Below are positions 53,468 to 64,000 of a DNA stretch of 64,000 nucleotides, one piece after another. Source of the DNA: Diplodia intermedia (Eukaryota > Ascomycota > Dothideomycetes > Botryosphaeriales > Botryosphaeriaceae). A program made the position numbers and the translations under genes. The notes under the pieces were generated by a model, which worked only from the letters and a program-made list of their open reading frames with translations, did no database searches and was not told the origin of the DNA. Within the stretch, counting starts at the first letter, position 1. Every line of letters begins with the position of its first letter. Location: assembly GCA_021495925.1 (NCBI GenBank), contig JAKEKT010000011.1, positions 372,001 to 436,000 of the forward strand, given 5' to 3'.

Positions 53468-54915
53468 ATGCATTTCCAACTACCTTCCGCTTTCCTTCTA
53501 GTTTCGGCCCTGGTTTGGCCTGTTTTCTCCGCGCAGCTTGCCTTCCCGGGTGCTGAGGGTTTCGGGCGTTACGCCACCGGTGGACGCAATGGAGAAGTCT
53601 ACGTGGTGGACAACCTCAACGATGAGGGCACGGGCTCGCTGAGAGATGCCGTCTCGCAGTCCGATCGTGTTGTCGTCTTTGCTGTGGGCGGCACCATCAA
53701 CATCACCGATCGTATAGTGGTCGAGAAGCGAGTTTCCATTCTGGGACAGACTGCTCCTGGCGACGGCAGTAAGTAATCACTCGGGTTGGAAAAGGCATCT
53801 TGTAAACTGACAGTTGCAATTCCAGTCGCAACCTATGGAAATGGCTGGTCCTTCTCCAACGCCGACGATGCCATTGTGCGTTACATCCGCATCCGCATGG
53901 GCAAGGGCGGCGACAAGGGCAAGGATGCCGTCACCATTGCCGAGGGCGCCAACATGATCTTCGACCACATTTCCGTCACCTGGGGTCGGGACGAGACTTT
54001 CAGCATCAGCGGAGATGTCGCAAACATCACCATTCAGAACAGCATCATCGGCCAAGGTCTTGAGACCCACTCGTGCGGTGGTCTTATGCAGACCGAGGAT
54101 GGTGGAGTCTCGCTCTTCCGCAACCTCTACATCGACAACAAGACGCGTAACCCCAAGGTCAAGGTAAGTCATTCCGCACACGAACCTACTTGAGGATCGT
54201 CTTCCTGCAAAACGTATATCAATTTCAATTCATCAAGGATACCCCCCAAAAAAAAATCGACTAACACGTCCGCCAGGGAACCAACGACTTCACCAACAAC
54301 GTCGTCTACAACTGGGGCGGCGGCGGCGGCTACATCGCCGGCGACAGCAGCGCCGAGTCCAACGCCAACATCATCGGCAACTACTTCATCTCGGGCCCGT
54401 CGACGTCGGTGACGGCCTTCACGCGCGGCAACGACCTGTTCAACGGCTACGTCGAGGCCAACTACTACGACGCGGACCAGGACGGCGAGCTCAACGGCGC
54501 CGAGCTCGGCGAGGCCTCGTCCAACTACGGCGGCATGAACCTCGTCGCCACCAAGTTCGACTACCCCGCGCCCGCCACCATCCTGGCCGCGCCCGACGCC
54601 GTGCGCGTCGCCATCGACGGCGTCGGCGCCTCGCTGAAGCGCGACGCCGTCGACGCCGCCCTCGTCGCCCAGCTCGAATCGTACGGCGCCGACGGCGCCC
54701 TCATCTCCGACGAGACGGCCAGCCCCATGAACGGCCCCGGCTTCCTCGCCCCCGGCTCCGCCCCGACGGACACGGATGGCGATGGCGTCCCCGACGACGC
54801 CGAGGCGCAGCTCGGGACCGACTCGTCCGCCGACGACGCGATGACGGTCGTGGACGGGTACGCGAACGTGGAGAGGTGGGCCAACTCGCTGGTGCCGTCG
54901 TCGTACGCGGCGTGA
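53468..54915 (+). CDS. Secreted pectate lyase-like polysaccharide lyase (PL1 type)
   Basis: Exons 53468-53768, 53826-54163 and 54277-54915; introns 57 and 113 nt; 425 residues. The signal peptide is MHFQLPSAFLLVSALVWPVFS. The beta-helix start LAFPGAEGFGRYATGGRNGEVYVV and LNDEGTGSLRDAVSQ are diagnostic for the PL1-type pectate lyases shared with bacteria. DDAIVRYIRIRMG, FDHISVTWGRDETFSI and SCGGLMQ are further helix turns. Two Ca-binding-type Asp motifs occur in the C-terminal third: DADQDGELNG and DTDGDGVPDDAE, the latter a thrombospondin type 3-like repeat common in secreted bacterial enzymes. The enzyme would cut de-esterified pectin by beta-elimination outside the cell. Codon use shifts to very GC-rich in the last exon. 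Confidence 0.88.
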
Positions 54916-56056
54916 TCAGCGAGCAGTTGGGTGGCCGGTGACGACTCGGAGGCTGCTCGAGGCTTTCTTTCGTGTATATGTATTTATTTATTTTTTTCGC
55001 CGCGGAGAGAGAGACGAATATATGAATTCAGGAGCTGCGCAAAGTATCAAGTCTGCCTGCAGAACCGCGGTTTAAGGAAGTTGACGCCGTAGTCTTCCGT
55101 GTTTGCAATCGAAGCAAACACTCGAACGTAGACAAATGCTTGAATACGTCATGAGCAGTTGAATCTGGATGCCGGGACAATAGTCGTAAGCTCATCTTCG
55201 TTCCGGCGTCGCTGGCCGGCGTAGACCCAGGCCCGCCAGCAGCGCTGTGATAATGGCACCGCTTCCCTTTGAACGCCCACGCCTTTACATACTGCCACCC
55301 CACCCTTGACATCGCTCAGCGTCTCTTCGTCGCCATCATCCGAGCCTCGACAGAATCATGGATCGAAAGTGAAGATCTACGACTCGGTTTTGGATAGATT
55401 TTCATATCTACAAGCTCAAAAACACCCGCTCCTCGATGCTCGCGCGCGACCAACGGCATGTTCGTTCCGACCATCATCGAGTACTGAAGAGCTGTCTCGT
55501 AAACCCACGCTCCTCGCCTCTCTCACCATCGCATCAAGCACATCTTCTACCTCTGCGTCCACAACAGAATGACCAAGAAAAGAAAAGGGAGATTCCAGGA
55601 GGAGAGAAAAAAGTGCTTGCGAGAGAAAGGAAAGAGACCATTCACACGAAGGAGTAAAGAAGCGCTTGGAGACCTCCGACTTACAAAAAGAAAAGAATGT
55701 CTGTCGCAAAGACGTCATAAGAACGGAACTCCTCCTTCTAAGAAAAAAAAAAAAAAGCCTGACGCTCGAAAAAGTACTCTTCTCTTGCTACTTGAGACTA
55801 CAAAGAAAACAAGCCCAGAGTCCGCCCAAATTACAGTCGCAACGGCGGCGACAAGGATGGATAGATGGATTTGAAAAGCTTTTGGTATTTTTTGTGTATC
55901 TTGTGTGGGGTATGTGATGCACGGGAAATTGGTAAAATAAAGAGATGCCAGATGCCTGTTTTAAGGAACTCCAGAGCCTTAAGAAGGAGCCGAAAAGGGG
56001 AGGTAGGAGGTCAAGTCAGGTCATCGCTGCTGCGAGGTTCCTCTCTCTTCCCTTCT
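54916..56056. other. Intergenic, convergent 3' ends, with purine-rich tract
   Basis: 1.14 kb between pectate lyase (+) and the exportin (-). From 55560 to 55760 the plus strand is strongly purine-rich and contains a run of about 15 A near 55741-55757. The Lys/Arg-rich frames over it reflect composition and are not accepted as genes. Confidence 0.55.
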
Positions 56057-59000
56057 TCATGCGGCAGCCCGTGCAACAAATTGCTGGAAAAATTGTTTGA
56101 ACCCCTTTTCTCCCTTGGTCGTCAATGCTCCCAAATACTCTTCAAGACCCTGCTGATCGATACCCATGTTGGAAAGCTCCTGCCTTAGGCTCTGGACGTA
56201 GACGTCTCCCGTCTTCTTGAGGATCTCGATCTGCATCGCGCCGAGCTCACCAAGTACCTGCCTGGCCTGCGGATCTTTGCTATTAAAGCCCTGGGTGGCA
56301 GGTACGCTCCAGCTAAGCGGCGAGAAACGTGAGATTGCGAATTGATCGAAGCCGGGAAGGGTCGGGTTAGGAGTGTTGCCACTGCCGAGGGTAATATCAG
56401 GACCGCCCCAGACAGCGGTCATGCGGGTGAGGACGGAGATGGCGAGGCGTGCAGTGGGGTAGTCGGTGGTGTCGCGTGCGAAATGTTCGATGGTCGTCAT
56501 GATGGTATCAAACGTGGCTTGGTTGGCTTTTTCGGAGAGTAACGTAAGTATGTTAATGAAAATGACTCTAAATCCAGTGACTTACAGTTGCTGATGAAAA
56601 CGGCCCCGAGGTCGTTGTTCAGGATGATGAGAAGGAAGTTGAGATACTCGCGACGGAGTTCAGCCAGCTGAATCTCATCATCAGTGCCGGTAGTAGGCTC
56701 CGCCAAGCCCGCAAAAACGCGCTGTAACAATGGAGTAAGAAGGGAGTCGAGCATGTTGAAGATTTCAGCCTTGAAGCCAAAGACAACCTGGTCCAGCAAA
56801 CGCAAGAAAGTCGCCATCTCGTCCTTGGTGGAGCTTTGAGACAAGAGACCATCAATCCAGCGAGGAAGCTGCTGCAAGACGCGAGATCCAAGCACACCAA
56901 TAAGCCGGGAGAAGGCGAAGCGCGCGCCCGTGCGAATAGTCATCGACGAGTTGAGAGATTCCAACGCCACGAGAATAACCTCAGCTGCACGAGCGAACTC
57001 CTCCGAAACCTCGTCGGCAGGAGGTGCGCCAGAAGCACCGGGCATCCAGTCGGAAAACCCGCGCGCAAGAGTACCAATTGCCTCGATCAGGTGGTGCACC
57101 TGAAGGATGGCACGCTCATCGCCGCTCTTGGCCGGTCCAAGGTTCTGCTCCAAGTCGGCGAAGAGCGGGTTTAGCACTTCGCGACCGTAGATGATCTTGC
57201 TCTCAACGGGAACGGACGAAGGCGAAGCCATGCATCCGATTGCCTCGAACAAGTAAAGTTGACTATTGAAGGTTGCGTCAGCAGATTGGCCATTGTCTTC
57301 GGAAGACATGTCATCCTCATCGTTATCATCAGGCAACTCAGCTCTGATGGTCAGAAGATCGCCGATGGCTTGGATGACTGTCTGCGAGACCGGACCAATT
57401 TGCTGACGCAACGGCTTGACGAAGCGATAGAAGAGGTACCACGAGCGGAGCTTGAGTTTGCGATGGTCGCTGTGGATGAGGCGGACAAGGTTCTCGAGGA
57501 CCTTGGGGATGAGGCCGGAGTTCTGTTCGAAGAAGGCCGAGTAGCGCACGCAGATCTCCATGTACTGAAGGGGGATGACGGGGAACTCGTCTGACGCGGC
57601 GATGTCTAGGAAAGGGTTAGCAGCACACTCGAACATGCAATGCTGGTCGTGACATACTCGACTCGACCATCTTGGCCATCATCTCGATGAGTCGTGCCGA
57701 GGCCACGGACGACGGCTCCCGCTTCGCGTACATGCCGCCGTTCTTCACGGCCAGCTCTCCGAAGAGGAACATCTCATGGAGGGCAAGTTCAACGTCGCGC
57801 CAGCTCATGCCAGAGTTTGGCTGGTCGTAGGAACTGATGATAAGGGCAATCTTGTTGGATAACGTCTCGATGTACAGGGTCTCGTCGATGGCAGCGACCT
57901 GCTGCTGCAAGACATGCAATCTCTTGCGCAACTCCTGGAACTCAGCCTCATCCGTCTGCTCATCCTCGTCGCCCCAAGAAGCGGTCGAGTCGTACTTCAT
58001 CTTGGCAACGATGGCTTCAAGAACGGGAGATAGCATGGAAGCATATTCGGGCGAAAGCGCACCCTTTGCCTTGACAACCTTGCGGAAGAGGGTCAGCAAG
58101 TCGGTGAGCGAGGGAATCACTGTGGAGCAAATTTCGTCATATTCATCTGAAAAGAAGCGGAGTAGGTAGGGAACGAAGGCGCCGAGCAGCTCGTTGGCCT
58201 GCTGCTTGGTGCCGTCATCGGCCGAGTCAGTATCGAGCACCTTGACAATATCGAACATTGTGGTGTTGACTAGCTTGGCCACGGCCTCGGCCAGATCGTT
58301 GTCATACGTCGAAACGCTCTGGTCGGCGAGGCTGGGGCTGGCGATCAGCTGGCCTACGACATTCCCGAGGTTCAGGAACGAAATGAGCTGAACCTTGTCC
58401 GGCGCCTTCATCTTCTTGCCCACCGTCTCGGTGAAGGTGTCGATGGCGGCGTCGCGGACGCGGCCCTCGGGCGTCTCGGACGACATGACGCCCTGCTGGC
58501 CGGCAATCTCGAACAGGTTGTGCAGCATGCCCTCGTTGACAACCAGCGAGATGTCGATCCAGCTGACCCAGCGAGCAACAGTCTTCAGGCACATCTCGAT
58601 GAGGCCAAGGTCCGTCTGCCTCCACCGGCTCAGAATGCCCTGCCATGCGACCGAAATGTTCTGAGCATCGCGGACGCGGACAAGATCCTTGAGCTCGGCG
58701 TTGCGCCGCGACTCGTCGGGGGAACGCGACATCAGCACGTCGGCGATTTCGTCGTGCACCGAGTTCAGCACGCGCAGATACAGCATGGTGGCAGCGAAGT
58801 TGTCCTCGCCGGCCAAGGAGCGGAAGTCCTCAAAGAACGACTCCCAGCCCTGGGCGTACAGTGCGGTGAACAGGTAGGTGATTGTCTGGGTTATCTTGTT
58901 CTGGATGTGGGCCGTGTCGACCTGGTCAGAGGAGGGGTTCTGGTAGACGGCGCGGATGTACTGCATGACGTTGTCGCGGATGTACACGAGGCTCTGGAGA

Positions 59001-59282
59001 TCGAGGCGCTGGGTCTGGACGGCATTGTTGACGATTTCGAGGACGAAATGGCGGACAATCTCATTGGGGCGCGGGTGGCGGGTGAAGAGCGAGAGGCATA
59101 CGGACCAGGCCTGGTCGGGCTCAGCGCGGATCTGGTTCAGGAAGTTTATGGCCTGGGTCTTGAGCTCGTTGTCGGCCGCGGGGTTCCAGGCGATCTGGAT
59201 GGCATTTTCAACCTGGGAGAGGTTGGGAGTCAGCGCGGGCTAGGCGGCGGGCATTTGAGGCGCTGGGTACCTGAGCCTCCAT
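56057..59282 (-). CDS. LOS1: Exportin-T (tRNA nuclear export receptor Los1)
   Basis: Four exons on the minus strand: 59271-59282 (12 nt, encoding MEAQ), 57658-59212, 56586-57605 and 56057-56526. Introns 58, 52 and 59 nt; 1018 residues. It is an all-helical HEAT-repeat protein of the importin-beta/exportin superfamily. The start VENAIQIAWNP and the blocks VYIRDNVMQYIRAVYQ, GWESFFEDF and NISVAWQGILSRWRQTDL are typical of Los1/Xpo-t. The acidic insertion DDNDEDDMSSEDNG lies in the C-terminal third. With Ran-GTP it carries mature tRNA from nucleus to cytoplasm; in yeast it is regulated by carbon source and DNA damage. Gene tandem with the alkaline phosphatase (680 bp upstream). Confidence 0.93.
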
Positions 59283-59961
59283 CCTGCCGCCGCCGGAAAT
59301 CTGCGAAGCTGCGGTGCCGTGCGCGTCGGGCAGGCGAGACGGTTCGAGAGACGGTTGTTTTGCGGTGGTCGGGCTAGAAAAGTTCGGCGGGGTGTGCGGG
59401 CTATCGGGCAGCCATGTATGCGCGGGGGAGGGCGGCGGGAAGGAGTGGCTCGGTCGGCGAGGCAGAGCGGCGCTCGGGGGTTTGGCGGCGTGGTGAGTGT
59501 CTTGCGGAGGGTGTGGGACGAGACGACGGTTGTGAAGAATGCAGCAGCTGCCTTTGGTGGAGGGCTTGGCGGCTCAGTGACTTCACTCTGAAATTCCGCC
59601 CGCACCCATCGCTGCCACTCACCGCCCGACACGAGCCAGACACCTGTCGCATTGTCCGCTCGCCCTGCTCTCCTTGCAGCCCGGCCGGCTTTGTTCGCCC
59701 ACGCCCAACGCGGCGCCTCCTCACCGGTCACAATGAACGCGGAAATTTTATTGTGGCCGATCAGCGTCGCCAGCACAAGGCCCTCGTCGCCCAAACAAGA
59801 GGTTCCTCTCGGCAACCACTATCGTCAACTACCGACCCAGGAAGAGCCTAGAGCATCGCCCTGGCCATGAAACAGCACGCGATGAAACGGAACACGGTGA
59901 AACGGTCGCCTTGGCATTGTCTACCTGTTGCTGTTTCCTCCCCTTGTCTCGCTTCGTCCAC
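59283..59961. other. Intergenic, LOS1 promoter and alkaline phosphatase 3' UTR
   Basis: 0.68 kb between two minus-strand genes. GC-rich next to LOS1. No TATA box or gene found. Confidence 0.55.
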
Positions 59962-62315
59962 CTACTCGTCTTTCTCGTCGTCGTCTCCGCTCTCTGGGCT
60001 GGTCCTACTCAACCCCAAGCACTCCGCCATGCCGAAGAAGACGTCGATGTTGCTATACACACCCCCAAACAGCTCCTGGCACGGTCCCATGGCGAACACC
60101 GGCACGTCCGTCAGACTGTGCACGCCCTGGTCGTTCTCGACGGGCATGTTACCGTTCAACTCAAACCCCGACGTCGCGTCTTCCGGGTTGGCGTAGTAGT
60201 CGTCCGAGTCCTCGACCAGCTCCACCGCCGGCTCGCGCGGGCCGTCCGCATGCACGCGGTAGTTCTCGCGGCGGTCCGGGTTGGCCGAGACGCCCGAGAA
60301 CAGCGTGTACCTTGGCGTCCAGTTGTGCGGGAAATTCACCCCCTCGGTGTAGGTGAGGTTGCCCGTGAGGACGTATTGCGACTCGCCCGACCGCTCGTAC
60401 ACGCCGACGGCATCTCTCTTTTTCCTGTCGTCCGTCTGCGAGTCGAGATACTTGGTGTCGACGCTGCCCATGACGTCGAAGCCGTGCCCGTGGTCCGCCG
60501 TCACGAGGATCAGCGTGTCCTTGAGCTGGTCGAGCGCCTTGAGCTTGGCGACAGTGGCCTTGACCGTGTCGTCCAGCTCGAGCAGCTCGCCCAGCGCGCG
60601 GTCGTAGTCGAGCACGTGCATCATCTTGTCGATCGACGCTGCCTCGGACATCAGGAAGAAGCCCTTGTCGTCCTCGCCCGAACGGGCGGCGAGGATGTCA
60701 ATGGCCTTGAGCGTCATCTCCTTGAGGCCGGGCTGATTGAGTGCGGCCGTCTCGTCGCCGCTCGGGCTGAGCGACTGGTTCAGGTTGGCCGTGTACACCT
60801 GCAGAGGTCAGTAAGCTGCAAAAGCGTGTCCAGACTGCTGGGTACTTGCGTTCCTGTCGAGCCACTTTGCCATGTTGGAAGTAGAGAAGATACCAAGCGT
60901 CTTGGTGTCGTTGGCAGTCTCCTCGAGCTGGTCCTTGTCCAGAACGACATTGTAGCCGGCATTCGAAAACTCGACGTAGTAGTCTTTGTCCTGGTAAGTT
61001 TTGCCACCACGCGTCGAGTTGTAGAATTGCTCCCCGCCACCGCCAAAGATGACATCGGGGCTCGTCCACTTGGTCCAGGTGTAGTTCGTGTTGCCGTGTA
61101 GCATCATGTCGACAATCTGGCCATACGTGTCACGCTGACGCGTGTGCCCGTTGATGGCAGCCGGCGTGGCGTCGGCAACGAAAGCAGTGCTGACGATGCC
61201 AATGTGGCCACCCCAGATCCGTTGGAACAGCTCGGCAATCGTTTCAACCTTGGGATCGTCGAAGGGGTCTTTGCTGGAGTCGGCATACACGCCCAGCGCA
61301 CCGGAGGAGCTTTTGTGGCCAGTGTTGAGAGCGCTGGCCGAGTTGGCCGAGTCGGTGATGAACGTGTCCAGAGAGTGCGTCATCTGGTGGCCCAAAACGG
61401 GGAACTGATCCAGCTGCATCTTCGTCTGGTACTTGCCATTGATTTGCTTGTGAGCAATCAAGCGGGCAGCCTAGAAGGATTATCAATCCAACGTCCCGCT
61501 AGGAGCAAGGAAGTCCTACTGACAGTAATCATGTTGGTAGTCATACCATCGCCAATGAAGAAGATGACGTTCTTCGTGCGACGGACCTCGGCGATGTCAC
61601 GAACGAGCCAAGTCGCCTTGGTCTGAGTTCCGTTGTTGTACGTCAGCGTAGCGACGTACTCACCTGGCTCGTACAGAGCCACCTTGCGGTAGGCCTTCGC
61701 AGTGACATCGACGAGGGTAGCCCTTTCGGCGTCCCTGGCGAAGAGGTCTGCTCAACTCAGCACGCAGTTCCTACACACTGCCTGAATGTCGCCGCCGAAT
61801 GACTTACCCTCATACCAGGAAAAGTCCCACTTCTCGAGTTCCGGCTCTTTCGTACCGAAATACTCGGCGGCATTCACAGCCTCGGACCGAGCACCATCCT
61901 CACCGACCTTGGCGATGGTGAACTTGAAATTCTCATCCGCGCTCCTCCCGATGGCCTGGGAACCATTCAAGGGAGCGTGAACCTCGAGACGGACGTCGAA
62001 GTACTGTCCAGCCAGAAAGTCGGCTCTGCAACTTAATTAGTACCATGCCAATTGACGGGCTGGTGTATCGAGACGCTTACTGGTCCGGTGGGAAGATGCA
62101 GCCTGGTGATCAACGATCAGCAAGAGCTGAAATGGGCTAACGCGTGGGGCAATCGTGCCCTCCCTCGAAGAGCACGTAACGGGTGATCACTCGCATATGC
62201 AAAACATACCAAGACTGGGACACGCGCCGAGGCGCTGGAAGGTTTGGGCCTCGCCGGTTGCCCCGAACAGAGCTGCGACGAGGGCTGCAACGGCAGATGC
62301 GCGGAAGTAGACCAT
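59962..62315 (-). CDS. Secreted alkaline phosphatase
   Basis: Six exons on the minus strand: 62210-62315, 62081-62102 (22 nt), 61808-62025, 61524-61747, 60850-61470 and 59962-60798; 675 residues. Introns 107, 55, 60, 53 and 51 nt; the last has a GC donor (gcaagt). Signal peptide MVYFRASAVAALVAALFGATGEA. A beta-rich N-terminal domain (residues 40-165) precedes the phosphatase core. Metal and catalytic motifs: FFIGDGM, the nucleophile Ser231 in TDSANSAS, HIGIVSTAFVADATPAA, SEAASID, and VTADHGHGFDVMG. The enzyme hydrolyses phosphomonoesters at alkaline pH with two Zn and one Mg and is probably phosphate-regulated. A Ser/Asp/Glu-rich tail (SPESGDDDEKDE) ends the protein. Six or more N-glycosylation sequons. 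Confidence 0.93.
60799..60849 (-). other. GC-AG intron in the alkaline phosphatase gene
   Basis: Exon 5 ends ...GACAGGAAC and the intron starts GCAAGT and ends CTGCAG. Only this phase-0 junction joins DRN to VYTANLN, as expected in the family. A GT at 60846 on the minus strand cannot restore the frame with any acceptor there. Confidence 0.8.
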
Positions 62316-62500
62316 GGCAGGCAATCGGAAGCCAGGAAACAGCTCACAGCAGCTTAGCACCAGAACAAGCCAATGGCCGAGTCTTTTGGTTGGCCAGCTG
62401 TGAGGGGAGGAAGGGGGAAAAGACCGGGGGCTGGCACGCAGACGGTTGTCGAGAGAGGTGCAGCAAAGAACACCTGAGGGCGCCCCAGGCAAAAAAGCTG

Positions 62501-62508
62501 CTTATAAG
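62501..62508 (-). promoter_or_regulatory. Possible TATA element of the alkaline phosphatase gene
   Basis: CTTATAAG, a palindrome, 186 nt upstream of the start codon at 62315 on the minus strand. It is a plausible core promoter if the leader is about 150 nt. Confidence 0.4.
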
Positions 62509-63509
62509 GGCCCGGGATTCCTTCTTCGGGCCTCGCCTGCAAGCTACGTCCGTGAGGGGAGGCAGCTGCATGCGCGAGCTCCAATTTGCACATGGGCACA
62601 TAGGCTGTGCCACCCTGTCTGAATCATTTCCGCCCTTGCCATTGCAATCGAATCCGAAAAGTGGAGGCAATCAGTGGCCCGCCGACGCGAAAGCCTCGCC
62701 CAGGAACCAGGGAGCAAAAGGTGTGGCTTCCCGTTCTCTGCCTTAGCGCCGCCCCTCGTGCTCGCATGCCGCGCTGTCACTGCTTGGGAGGGGGCGGGCC
62801 AAGCGGGCAGAAACGGACGCTGCTTGGCAAGAGAAGACCGCAAGCAAAGCGGAATGGATACTTTCTCTTGGCCGGCCGCGGGACGTTGTCGACGGCGGCG
62901 GGCGTGCCCCCACCGCGGCTTGTGGTTGGTTCCTCGCCTCCGGCCCCCGCCTTGGATGCTCTTGCCTTGGCATCTTGGCGCGGAGCTACTTACAAACTCA
63001 CTTAAACAGATTCAAACGACTCGCGCTATCAATGTCTCTGCTTATCTTTTACGAGCGTCCCGCGCTCTTGTGTTCTGTCTTTCTCAGCCCGTTGCGATCC
63101 GGCGAACTCCGATGTGTCTTTCTTTTGTATCACTTATCCGGCTAATGAACACAGTTGCACTTCATGTGGGGCTCCCGAAGTACGTATCATCCCTAGTATT
63201 ATCGTTTCTGTTGTAACAAAACTCTGAGCTACTTGAGAAGAACGCGGTCAAATAAGGAGAAATCCTCCATGAGGACCTCCTCCAAGAAGACTTCGTCCAA
63301 GAAAAGGACCTAAGATTCCTCCCACAGATAGTGCATTATATCCATGGGTAGTTGGGTCCAATATCCCGACGTGTTTGTGCGTTTTTGAAAGTCGGATCTT
63401 CGTCTGGATATTAAATTCGACTACCTACCTTTCACCACCCATTGTGCGCCCAATAGGACAAGAGGCTGTGGTCGAAAGGTAAAAAAAGAAAGGGGGAATG
63501 GAGAAGAAA

Positions 63510-63629
63510 GTGGAGGGGAAGAAAATGGAGGGGAAGAAAATGGAGGGGAAGAAAATGGAGGGGAAGAAAATGGAGGGGAAGAAAATGGAGGGGAAGAAAA
63601 TGAAGGGAAAGAAAATGGAGGGAAAGAAA
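63510..63629 (+). repeat. 15-bp minisatellite, eight units
   Basis: Eight tandem 15-bp units of consensus ATGGAGGGGAAGAAA: the first starts GTG, the next five are perfect, and the last two carry substitutions. In the plus frame it would encode (MEGKK)n and on the minus strand (FFPSI)n, both without stop. It lies about 85 bp beyond the stop of the minus-strand coiled-coil gene, probably in its 3' UTR or just past it. Confidence 0.9.
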
Positions 63630-63713
63630 AACAAGAAGGAGAAGACGAAGAAGGAGATGAGAAAAAAGGAGATTCCAGCTTTTGGTTACTAGCCTAAACT
63701 GGCCCTCCACGCT

Positions 63714-64000
63714 CTACAACCGCTGGTGCCAGTCAGCCAGCTCGGCCTCTTTGGCGGCCATTTCTTGGGCGAGCTTTGCCTTCTTGGCGGTCATTTCTTG
63801 CGCGAGCTGTGCCTGCTTAGCGGCCATTTCTTGCGCGAGCTCTTCCTCCCTGGCGGCGTTTTCTTGTGCAAGCTCTGCCTCAGCATTGGCAATCTTGATC
63901 ATTTTGTCGGCCTGGTCCTTCGATACACCACGCTCGATCCTCTTAACAGCTTCCTGAAGATAGCCAAGTTTCTGGCTGAGTTCTGTGAATCGAGAGTCAA
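63714..64000 (-). CDS. Coiled-coil protein with 11-residue repeats, C-terminal part (5' end outside window)
   Basis: An open frame on the minus strand enters from beyond the right edge and ends at 63714; 95 residues are visible. It begins DSRFTELSQKLGYLQEAVKRIERGV and then has five 11-residue units: AELAQENAARE, EELAQEMAAKQ, AQLAQEMTAKK, AKLAQEMAAKE and a final partial AELADWHQRL. The units are encoded by 33-bp repeats. Regular hydrophobic positions with charged flanks mean a long straight (hendecad) coiled coil. The upstream exons are missing, so neither family nor start can be stated. Confidence 0.6.
   Translation of the reverse strand, partial: DSRFTELSQKLGYLQEAVKRIERGVSKDQADKMIKIANAEAELAQENAAREEELAQEMAAKQAQLAQEMTAKKAKLAQEMAAKEAELADWHQRL

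Larger units (their letters stand above)
62316..63713. other. Intergenic with alkaline phosphatase promoter and minisatellite
   Basis: 1.4 kb. The left part is the alkaline phosphatase promoter with a TTATAAG element at 62502-62508. The middle is GC-rich without gene signals. The right part holds an (A/G)-rich 15-bp minisatellite close to the end of the coiled-coil gene. Confidence 0.55.

Noticed and set aside
55566..55874. Lysine/arginine-rich frames near 55.6-55.9 kb
   Set aside because: They result from the purine-rich tract with an A-run; no intron or conserved motif.
1..64000. tRNA, rRNA, transposon and CRISPR signatures
   Set aside because: Scanned by eye for T-loop-like (GGTTCGAATCC-like) sequences, terminal inverted repeats, reverse-transcriptase motifs and regularly spaced repeats; none found. 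A covariance-model scan could still reveal a divergent tRNA or snoRNA.

Overview
The window is nuclear DNA of a filamentous ascomycete (Pezizomycotina). Evidence: short introns (about 48-135 nt, GT..AG, with CTAAC/CTGAC-like branch sites) that restore reading frames exactly; fungus-specific proteins (P450nor/CYP55, group III G-alpha, OsmA/Hog1-type MAPK with TGY loop, LaeA/UMTA-like methyltransferase, secreted carbohydrate-active enzymes); GC-rich coding third positions. A Dothideomycete is plausible, but the sequence alone does not prove the class. No transposon, rRNA, tRNA or CRISPR was found. All exon junctions were read by eye from splice sites and frame; no alignment was run.

Layout. 1-5.3 kb: the 3' end of a thiamine-diphosphate enzyme, then a divergent pair of unrecognised genes, one with an unusual six-cysteine cluster. 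6.4-10.3 kb: a membrane GT2 glycosyltransferase and a secreted GH43 enzyme with a discoidin domain. 13.4-18.4 kb: a group III G-protein alpha subunit and a Hog1-type MAP kinase, head to head over 2.1 kb. 19.6-25.6 kb: pirin, a GH5 glucanase and a CYP55 nitric oxide reductase. 27.7-31.5 kb: an MFS exporter and an SRPBCC protein. 32.8-42.2 kb: a GH3 beta-glucosidase and a quercetin 2,3-dioxygenase sharing one promoter, then a methyltransferase and a P450 sharing another. 43-49 kb: a low-complexity protein, the APC11 RING subunit, a mercaptopyruvate-type sulfurtransferase and a second microsomal P450. 50-54.9 kb: a WD-like/coiled-coil protein and a secreted pectate lyase with a bacterial-looking C-terminus. 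56-62.3 kb: the tRNA exportin Los1 and a secreted alkaline phosphatase with a GC-AG intron. 63.5-64 kb: a 15-bp minisatellite and the 3' end of an 11-residue-repeat coiled-coil gene.

How the genes fit together. Housekeeping and signalling genes (Los1, APC11, Hog1, G-alpha, sulfurtransferase) are interleaved with plant-polymer and phenolic catabolism: GH43, GH5, GH3, pectate lyase, quercetinase and perhaps pirin. The most suggestive unit is GH3 beta-glucosidase / quercetinase / methyltransferase / P450 (32.8-42.2 kb). It is arranged as two divergent pairs and could deglycosylate and open flavonols from plant tissue. That is inference. No polyketide or peptide synthase backbone gene is present.
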